This document shows, piece by piece, positions 6,500 to 11,886 of a stretch of DNA of 11,886 bases. Position 1 is the first letter of the stretch. Each line of letters opens with the position of its first letter. The stretch covers positions 1 to 11,886 of the forward strand of contig SKSH01000026.1 in assembly GCA_007118075.1 (NCBI GenBank). The letters are read 5' to 3'. The notes below the pieces were generated by a model, which did not search any database, had not been told where the DNA came from, and saw nothing but the letters and a program-made list of their open reading frames with translations. A program made the position numbers and the translations under genes. Source of the stretch: Halobacteriales archaeon (GTDB lineage Archaea; Halobacteriota; Halobacteria; Halobacteriales; SKSH01).

Positions 6500-7869
6500 C
6501 GGCAGACGATGGGGGCCGTCTGTCGTCTCTGGCGAAATATGTCCCAGGCTTCCTGACGGCATCCGACGACCGTCCACGATGGCTCGACGACCTCCGATTG
6601 ATCCTCCTCGCCACTGCAGTCGTTTATCTCACCTTCATCCTCCTCGGACTGATTGGGGGGCTTTCGATCAATGGAATCACCCGCGAACTTCAGGCGGTGA
6701 CCCTACTGTCGGCTTCGATTGCACTCGTCGTTCTCGCGTTGAACCTCCATTGGGGATACACCGGCTTGTTCAACATCGGGATTGCTGGATTCATGGCCGT
6801 CGGTGCCTATACGACGGCAATGGTTACGGCGAGTCCAGATGCCAGGATTCCTGGCCTCGGCCTCTCGCTTTGGATCGGTATCCCTGCCGGGATGATCGCT
6901 GCTGCACTGGTCGGCTTCATCGTCGCCTTGCCGGCGCTCAGACTGCGTGCAGATTACTTCGCAATCGTCACACTCGCCGCCGCTGAGGTCATCCGTAGAC
7001 TGTACAACTCAAGCTCGTTGGATCAGTTCGAGCTCTTCGGTATCGCGCTTGGCACCGGCTCTGGCCGAGGTATCCGTGACTTTCCGAACATTAGAAACAC
7101 CGTCTCACGGCATATCCTGTACGCTGACCCAGGGGGACCAAGTGATCCGTATCCGTGGGGACAGCTCTTGTTCACCATCGGTGAAGAGTTCGACCTCATC
7201 GCGTTCGTCATCGAACGGATCGTTTACACCCTGTTCATCATCGTGCTCGTCATCCTCGTGTTTGTCTTGCTCACCCGGACGGCCAACTCACCGTTCGGTC
7301 GCATCCTCAAGGCCATCCGCGAGGACGAACTCGCGACGAAATCACTCGGCAAAAACACGAATCGAGTCAAGATCAAGGCGTTCATGCTTGGCTGTGCGAT
7401 CATGGGATTGGCTGGGATCGTTTGGCAGGGGAGTCGAGGGAACGTCACCCCAGATCTGTTCATGCCGATCATCACGTTCTACATCTTCATCGCGCTGATC
7501 ATCGGCGGATCTGGCTCAAACGCCGGAGGGGTCGTCGGTGCCGTTCTCTTCGCCGGATTGCTCTTCGATGGGCCACCGATGGTCGAACGAGCAGTCAACA
7601 ACCTGGTCGATCTCCCCCGGACGAATACCATGAACGATGCGCTCATCGGGCTGGCCAATTTGGATCCCGAGGTGTTCTTCGGTTACGTCATGGTGCAGAT
7701 GAGCTCGCTTCGGTTCATGCTCTTTGGGATCGTGCTCATCTTGTTGATGATCTATCGGCCCGATGGCGTGCTCGGACACCGAAACGAACCTGCGGCTGCG
7801 ATCGATCTGCGCAAGCAGCAGGCACCGGACCACGAAGAAACCAACGAGGTGGATGAAACAGATGAGTGA
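6496..7869 (+). CDS. livM: Branched-chain amino-acid ABC transporter permease LivM
   Basis: 457 residues. It is the second channel subunit and pairs with LivH. The N-terminal 30 residues are polar and cytoplasmic; hydrophobic segments follow from about 33. Family marks are LHWGYTGLFNIG (84-95), PALRLRADYFAIVTL (146-160), the coupling segment FGRILKAIREDELATKSLG (267-285) that contacts LivG/LivF, and IGGSGSNAGGVVGAVLF (336-352). It ends with YRPDGVLG (420-427), after which a polar acidic tail of about 30 residues runs to the stop. Two large polar stretches (about 170-235 and 358-400) are predicted to be soluble loops. The start overlaps the livH stop by 4 bases and livG begins 8 bases inside its end, so the genes are translationally linked. 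Confidence 0.93.
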   Translation: MTADDGGRLSSLAKYVPGFLTASDDRPRWLDDLRLILLATAVVYLTFILLGLIGGLSINGITRELQAVTLLSASIALVVLALNLHWGYTGLFNIGIAGFMAVGAYTTAMVTASPDARIPGLGLSLWIGIPAGMIAAALVGFIVALPALRLRADYFAIVTLAAAEVIRRLYNSSSLDQFELFGIALGTGSGRGIRDFPNIRNTVSRHILYADPGGPSDPYPWGQLLFTIGEEFDLIAFVIERIVYTLFIIVLVILVFVLLTRTANSPFGRILKAIREDELATKSLGKNTNRVKIKAFMLGCAIMGLAGIVWQGSRGNVTPDLFMPIITFYIFIALIIGGSGSNAGGVVGAVLFAGLLFDGPPMVERAVNNLVDLPRTNTMNDALIGLANLDPEVFFGYVMVQMSSLRFMLFGIVLILLMIYRPDGVLGHRNEPAAAIDLRKQQAPDHEETNEVDETDE

Positions 7870-8686
7870 TCAATTGGATCTCACCGTCGACGGTGAGGGG
7901 TCGACCGCTGATGGACGCAACGCCCTACTCGAGATTCGCAATCTCCGAAAGCGATTTGGAGGGATCGATGCAGTCGATGGGATCGGTTTCGATATCGAAC
8001 CCGCTACGATCACCGGGTTAATCGGGCCAAACGGTGCTGGTAAGTCGACCACCTTCAATCTCATCACGGGAGTATACCGGCCCGACGGTGGGACCGTTCG
8101 TTTCGCCGGCGAGGACGTGACCGGATTCAGGCCCAACCAGCTCGCCAAGCGAGGTCTGGTACGGACCTTCCAGATTACCCGAGAGCTCAACGAGATGACC
8201 GTGCTTGAGAATATGTTGTTGGCATTCAAGGGCCAACTCGGCGAGCAGCTCTATCGGTCGGTACTTCCGGTACTCAGACGGGAGGTCGTTGAACAAGAGC
8301 ACGAGCTCCTTGCGTCCGTCTGGGAGATTCTGGAGCTGTTCGAGCTCGATCATCTGGCCCATGAGGAGGCTGGTACCCTCTCTGGTGGTCAGCGGAAGCT
8401 GCTTGAGCTATCACGTGCGCTCTTGACAAATCCCGAGATGCTGCTCTTGGATGAACCGATGGCCGGCGTTAACCCGTCACTTGAACAACATCTACTGGAG
8501 CGGATTCACGAGCTGCATGGTGAAGGGTACACCTTCCTGCTGGTAGAACACGACATGAACGTCATCATGGAACACTGCGAGCGCGTCATCGTGATGCACC
8601 AAGGCCAAATCCTAGCTGATGGTTCACCCGCTGAAATTCAACAGAACGAAGCGGTCATCGAGGCGTATCTCGGAGGTGAGGTATAG
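7862..8686 (+). CDS. livG: Branched-chain amino-acid ABC transporter ATPase LivG
   Basis: 274 residues, cytoplasmic ATP-binding subunit. Order of motifs: Walker A GPNGAGKS (55-62), Q-loop Gln104 in RTFQITREL, the signature LSGGQ (173-177), Walker B LLLDEP (194-199), and the switch His230 in LLVEHDMNVIM. The RTFQ...EMTVLENMLL stretch and the VEHDM ending are typical of LivG rather than LivF. The first 20 residues are acidic and polar. The ATG at 7862 is chosen because GAGGTG (7846-7851) lies 10 bases ahead; an in-frame ATG at 7853 is too close to it, and one at 7763 lies deep in livM. It dimerises with LivF to power the LivH/LivM channel. Confidence 0.95.
   Translation: MSDQLDLTVDGEGSTADGRNALLEIRNLRKRFGGIDAVDGIGFDIEPATITGLIGPNGAGKSTTFNLITGVYRPDGGTVRFAGEDVTGFRPNQLAKRGLVRTFQITRELNEMTVLENMLLAFKGQLGEQLYRSVLPVLRREVVEQEHELLASVWEILELFELDHLAHEEAGTLSGGQRKLLELSRALLTNPEMLLLDEPMAGVNPSLEQHLLERIHELHGEGYTFLLVEHDMNVIMEHCERVIVMHQGQILADGSPAEIQQNEAVIEAYLGGEV
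8672..8679 (+). promoter_or_regulatory. Shine-Dalgarno of livF
   Basis: GGAGGTGA, a full match to the archaeal anti-Shine-Dalgarno end of 16S rRNA, lies inside the last codons of livG, 7 bases before the livF ATG at 8687. Confidence 0.8.
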
Positions 8687-9385
8687 ATGTTGATTGTCGA
8701 GGATCTCGACGCTGGATATGGCGATCTGCAGGTACTCGACAGTATCGATATCGAGGTGACTGAGGAGGAATACGTCGTCATCGTCGGTCCGAACGGAGCA
8801 GGCAAGTCGACCGTTATGAAATCGATCTTTGGGCTCACCACACACATGGGAGGGGACATCTCATTTCAGGGACGCGAGATCAGTGGACTCCGCCCAGAGG
8901 CGGTCATCAAGGAGGGTATCGGATATGTTCCACAGCGGAACAATGTCTTCCCATCCATGACCGTCATGGAGAACCTCGAGATGGGTGCCTATATCCTCGA
9001 TGAGGTGCCTCAGGACGCTCTCGAGGCGGTCTTCGAGCGTTTCCCGATATTGGAGGAGCGCAAATCACAGAAGGTTGGTACGATGAGTGGTGGCCAGCAA
9101 CAGATGGTTGCCATGGGACGGGCACTGATGCTCGATCCGGATCTGCTGATGCTTGATGAGCCATCAGCGGGATTAGCGCCCGATCTGGTCGATGAGATGT
9201 TCGATAGGGTCGATCTCATCAATGAGATGGGCACGGCGGTCCTGATCGTTGAGCAGAATGCAAAAGAGGCGCTGCGGCGTTGCGATCGTGGCTATGTGCT
9301 GGTGCAGGGGGAGAATCGGTACGAAGACACCGGTGAGGCACTGTTGGGCAACGAACAGGTACGTCGCGACTTCCTCGGTGGTTGA
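8687..9385 (+). CDS. livF: Branched-chain amino-acid ABC transporter ATPase LivF
   Basis: 232 residues, the usual length for LivF, the second ATP-binding subunit. Motifs in order: Walker A GPNGAGKS (34-41), Q-loop Gln83 in YVPQRNNVFPSMTV, signature MSGGQ (133-137), Walker B LLMLDEPSAGLAP (153-165), and VEQNAKEAL (188-196). The last has Gln190 at the position where most ABC ATPases have the switch His, which is normal for LivF. The ATG follows directly on the livG stop TAG with a near-perfect Shine-Dalgarno. It is the last gene of the plus-strand operon; 134 bases separate it from the end of livK on the other strand. Confidence 0.95.
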   Translation: MLIVEDLDAGYGDLQVLDSIDIEVTEEEYVVIVGPNGAGKSTVMKSIFGLTTHMGGDISFQGREISGLRPEAVIKEGIGYVPQRNNVFPSMTVMENLEMGAYILDEVPQDALEAVFERFPILEERKSQKVGTMSGGQQQMVAMGRALMLDPDLLMLDEPSAGLAPDLVDEMFDRVDLINEMGTAVLIVEQNAKEALRRCDRGYVLVQGENRYEDTGEALLGNEQVRRDFLGG

Positions 9386-9519
9386 GATTCAATACCGGAC
9401 CATATACGAGGACCACCTTTCCATACGTCATCCGATGGATTGGCCGATGTTGACCGCAAGCTACGATTTCAATGGCTTGCAGAATGAGAGAGTAAGTATC
9501 TGCCCGACTCCGTGCGTAT
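9386..9519. other. Convergent intergenic region between livF and livK
   Basis: 134 bases between two genes that face each other. I find no hairpin followed by a T-run and no strong oligo-T in either direction. The only T-rich spots on the plus strand are a short one near 9416-9420 and TATTTATT at 9517-9524, which overlaps the livK stop. Transcripts of the two units may therefore overlap at their 3' ends. No credible small gene was found here. Confidence 0.6.
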
Positions 9520-10788
9520 TTATTCGGCTTCGAAGTCGAGGGTATCGACGACGTTGATCTCCCAATCACCGAACTCGTAGACGTCGTATGAGACTGCAGT
9601 CATGTCTCCTTCATCATCGAACTCGACGATGCTCGAAGCGCCCTCGTAGGTGAGCGGTTCACCCGAGGATGCGACCTCGACGGCCTCGTCGAGGCTTGAC
9701 GGACCGAATGTGTCACCACCGTTGGGGTTCGCAATATCGAACATCATGTCGCGGATGGTTGCGCCGGTGTTCTCCCCGGCACGGAGGTTGGCAAGCAAGA
9801 GGACCGAACTAGCATCGAACGCGTGTGCATTGAAGACACCTGGGCCAGTCCCATATTCCTCTTCATAGAATTGCGCGAATGCATCGGCCTCTGGACCCTC
9901 AGCAGCCGGTGCCGTTCCCATGACGTTGTCCATTGGGTTGTCGACGTCGTCTGGGAGTCCCGATTCGATCAGCCCGTCGGTGATCATGACCGGGTAGTCG
10001 TCATCCCACCCTGAGTAGAAGTCACGGAAGATTTGGACACCGCTCACTGGGAACGCGACGAGCATCAGGAAGTCAGGTTCATCGGCGAGAACGCTCTCGA
10101 GTGCAGAGACATACGATGGCTGCTCAGGTTCGAATGCTTCCGCTTCGAAGATCTCTCCTCCGAGCTCTTCGTACGTGTCCACGAACACGTCTGAGAGTGC
10201 CTGTCCATACGGGTCGTTGAGATGCAACGTCGAGGCCGTCTCCCAGCCTCGGTCCTCAAAGGCGATCTCCGCCATGACCGCTCCCTGGAGCGCGTCGCTT
10301 GGTGCCGTCCGGAAGAAGAACCCGTTGTCGTTGGCGGTCGTTAGGTCTGGGCTGGTGCTTGCCGGCGAACACATCACCATCTCGTTCGGCCCTGCAACGT
10401 CCTCGGCGATCGGAAGTGAGACGTTGGATGCTGCTGCACCAGTCATCATCGGGTATCCGCCAGCAACGAGTGATTCGGCTGCGCTGATACCGGCCTCTGG
10501 AACCGTTTCTGAGTCCTCACGTTGGACATCGACGTTCCAGTCAGTATCACGCTCGATCAGGATTGCTGGTAATTCAGCGGCGTCAGCGATCGGTGTTCCG
10601 AGATCTCCAAGGTCGCCCGATTCGGGCTGGAGGATTCCTAGCATCGGCTCGTAGTCGTCTGGACTAATGTCTGGATCGACGACTTCACCGTCATCATCCC
10701 CGATACAACCGGCGAGCCCGGCGAGACTGATCCCGCCGATCGCCGCCGTTCCTTGCATGAAACGCCTTCTATTGAGTGTTGGTGACAT
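9520..10788 (-). CDS. livK: Branched-chain amino-acid ABC transporter substrate-binding lipoprotein
   Basis: 422 residues, Leu/Ile/Val-binding type periplasmic-binding fold (Peripla_BP_6). The N-terminus has a twin-arginine signal NRRRFMQG (6-13), a hydrophobic stretch, and a lipobox LAGC (25-28) with Cys28. This fits Tat export and lipid anchoring outside the membrane. The mature protein begins with an acidic linker (GDDDGEVVDPD, 30-40) typical of haloarchaeal lipoproteins. Family segments include GILQPESGDLG near the start of the first lobe, CSPASTSPDLT and FFFRTAPSDALQG in the ligand-cleft region, and LNDPYGQALSDVF at the start of the second lobe. It should bind substrate for LivHMGF encoded next to it on the other strand; the exact ligand is not readable. 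It has its own promoter, so receptor and permease can be set at different levels. Confidence 0.92.
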   Translation of the reverse strand: MSPTLNRRRFMQGTAAIGGISLAGLAGCIGDDDGEVVDPDISPDDYEPMLGILQPESGDLGDLGTPIADAAELPAILIERDTDWNVDVQREDSETVPEAGISAAESLVAGGYPMMTGAAASNVSLPIAEDVAGPNEMVMCSPASTSPDLTTANDNGFFFRTAPSDALQGAVMAEIAFEDRGWETASTLHLNDPYGQALSDVFVDTYEELGGEIFEAEAFEPEQPSYVSALESVLADEPDFLMLVAFPVSGVQIFRDFYSGWDDDYPVMITDGLIESGLPDDVDNPMDNVMGTAPAAEGPEADAFAQFYEEEYGTGPGVFNAHAFDASSVLLLANLRAGENTGATIRDMMFDIANPNGGDTFGPSSLDEAVEVASSGEPLTYEGASSIVEFDDEGDMTAVSYDVYEFGDWEINVVDTLDFEAE

Positions 10789-10830
10789 GCCTCAGCGGGT
10801 CCTATTGGCTCGCTGACGAAAAACTTACCT

Positions 10831-10838
10831 ATTAATAA
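10831..10838 (-). promoter_or_regulatory. TATA-like box for livK
   Basis: The minus strand reads TTATTAAT, centred about 46 bases before the livK ATG, predicting a leader of about 20 bases. The eight bases TATTAATA (10830-10837) form a palindrome, so the direction of the box is not fixed by sequence alone. A weak AGGA lies 11 bases before the ATG. Confidence 0.4.
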
Positions 10839-10917
10839 CGACGGTTGGTGTGGCAATTACCTGCTTTACACTCACGGGTATGATTGCAATTCTCAATCTA
10901 TCGGCTAGAACGAAGCC

Positions 10918-10923
10918 TAATTA
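10918..10923 (+). promoter_or_regulatory. TATA-like box for gpmI
   Basis: TAATTA is centred about 27 bases before the gpmI ATG at 10948, with no Shine-Dalgarno between. This fits a leaderless transcript and supports that start. It lies in the 159-base divergent region shared with livK. Confidence 0.45.
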
Positions 10924-10947
10924 CACCATCCACGTCTTCGCCCCGAT

Positions 10948-11886
10948 ATGGACGCAGCGCTGATCATCCTCGATGGATGGGGGGCCGGGCGTGACTGGCC
11001 GGGGGTGCGCAAGGGACCGTCAACCCCGAGTCAGGGACGCGACGCGATCGCGGCTGCTAACACTCCCGTCTTCGACACCCTGCTTGATCGAGCTGCGGTC
11101 GGACAATTGCGTGCCGACGGAGAGACAGTCGGGCTGCCACATGGGCAGATGGGCAACAGCCAGGTCGGTCATCTCACAATCGGTGCGGGCCGTGTGGTAG
11201 AACAGGTATCGAGGCGAATCGATCTCGCGATCGAATCGGGAACCCTCGGTGATCTTGCCGCACTTTCAACCGTCTTCGATCATGTCTGTGAATCCAATAC
11301 CCGATTACATCTCTGGGGACTCCTCAGCGATGGCGGTGTCCATGCCGATGATGCACATCTCCGTTCGATGATCGAGCTCGCCGATGTCTCTGGACTCGAT
11401 ACCGTGGTCCATGTGGTCACCGATGGACGAGATACCCCGCCACGTTCGGCTCGTCGATTTCTCACTCCGCTCACCACCGTGGTCGACGGGACCGATTCAG
11501 TACAGATTGGTACCGTCAGTGGACGGTACTTCGCGATGGATCGAGACCAAAACTGGCATCGAACTCGTCGAGCATATGAGGCGATGGTATTTGGGCTTGG
11601 GAGTCGACGGGTTGATACGGCCATCGATGCCGTCGAAGCGGCATATGCTGTTGGTGAGACAGATGAATTCATCGCACCGACTGTGATCGATGATACACCC
11701 CCGATGGATGATGGCGATGCTGTGGTGACGATGAACTTCCGTGCGGATCGTGCCCGTCAGCTCACGAGGCTGCTCGCCGATATCGATCCAATATGGCCAT
11801 TCGAGAGCGACCCACCATCACTTTCTGTCACCACGATGGCCGAGTACGACCGTACCTTCGAGTTGCCGGTGGTGTTCGAACCGATC
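10948..11886 (+). CDS. gpmI: 2,3-bisphosphoglycerate-independent phosphoglycerate mutase (3' end missing)
   Basis: 313 codons are open from the ATG at 10948 to the window edge; family members are about 510 residues, so roughly 200 are missing. The enzyme interconverts 3- and 2-phosphoglycerate through a phosphoserine intermediate, using two divalent metals, in the cytoplasm. Seen are ILDGWG (7-12) with metal ligand-type Asp9, GQMGNSQVGH (66-75) with catalytic-type Ser71, LLSDGGVH (125-132), VTDGRDTPP (157-165), GRYFAMDRD (192-200), NFRADRARQ (263-271) and TMAEYD (296-301). Oddities are Gln72 where the usual motif is NSEVGH, Thr77 where Asn is usual, and a segment of about 20 residues (13-32) between GWG and AIAAANTP that is about twice the usual length. 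The second metal-ligand set lies beyond the window. The start is supported by a TATA-like box at leaderless spacing. Confidence 0.93.
   Translation, partial: MDAALIILDGWGAGRDWPGVRKGPSTPSQGRDAIAAANTPVFDTLLDRAAVGQLRADGETVGLPHGQMGNSQVGHLTIGAGRVVEQVSRRIDLAIESGTLGDLAALSTVFDHVCESNTRLHLWGLLSDGGVHADDAHLRSMIELADVSGLDTVVHVVTDGRDTPPRSARRFLTPLTTVVDGTDSVQIGTVSGRYFAMDRDQNWHRTRRAYEAMVFGLGSRRVDTAIDAVEAAYAVGETDEFIAPTVIDDTPPMDDGDAVVTMNFRADRARQLTRLLADIDPIWPFESDPPSLSVTTMAEYDRTFELPVVFEPI

Noticed and set aside
9254..9262. Missing switch His in LivF (Gln190 in VEQNA)
   Set aside because: VEQNA at this place is normal for LivF, so it is not a broken active site.
10883..10890. Palindrome ATTGCAAT between livK and gpmI
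   Set aside because: It is only 8 bases in an AT-rich gap, has no extension or second copy, and does not line up with either predicted promoter.

Overview
The window looks like chromosomal DNA from a haloarchaeon (class Halobacteria). The proteins are rich in Asp and Glu, and the transporter's solute-binding protein has a Tat-type twin-arginine signal followed by a lipobox, the usual haloarchaeal lipoprotein route. Several genes have a TATA-like box about 27-31 bases before the ATG and no Shine-Dalgarno, which suggests leaderless transcripts. The first gene set includes MptA, the archaeal GTP cyclohydrolase. GATC is frequent and CTAG is rare. I see no tRNA, rRNA, CRISPR array, insertion sequence or integrase, and no gap over 300 bases without a gene.

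Left half (1-5167): every gene reads on the minus strand. In transcription order these are a YbaK/EbsC-family aminoacyl-tRNA deacylase, the nuclease NurA, the HerA-type DNA translocase/helicase, a universal stress protein, MptA, and the first 22 codons of a probable FxsA-type membrane protein running off the left edge. Deacylase and nurA are 7 bases apart, nurA and herA 49, herA and usp 41. The first three or four genes may therefore share a transcript, though usp has its own TATA-like box. MptA sits 121 bases further on with its own possible promoter. HerA and NurA are expected to form one end-resection machine.

Right half (5336-10788): a complete branched-chain/hydrophobic amino-acid ABC importer. 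livH, livM, livG and livF lie on the plus strand and overlap or abut (4-base overlap, 8-base overlap, 0-base gap). The solute-binding lipoprotein gene livK lies on the minus strand, convergent with livF, across 134 bases. The permease operon and its binding protein therefore have separate promoters. LivK would capture substrate outside the cell, LivH/LivM form the channel, and LivG/LivF hydrolyse ATP.

Right edge (10948-11886): a cofactor-independent phosphoglycerate mutase (gpmI), divergent from livK and cut by the window end. It has an unusual Gln next to its catalytic Ser and a longer than usual segment after the first metal-binding motif.

Overall the window reads as core metabolism, repair and transport rather than an accessory island. 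I did not find a clearly new multi-gene system. The best leads are the herA-nurA gene group, the split transporter with an inverted repeat at its promoter, and the variant gpmI active-site motif.
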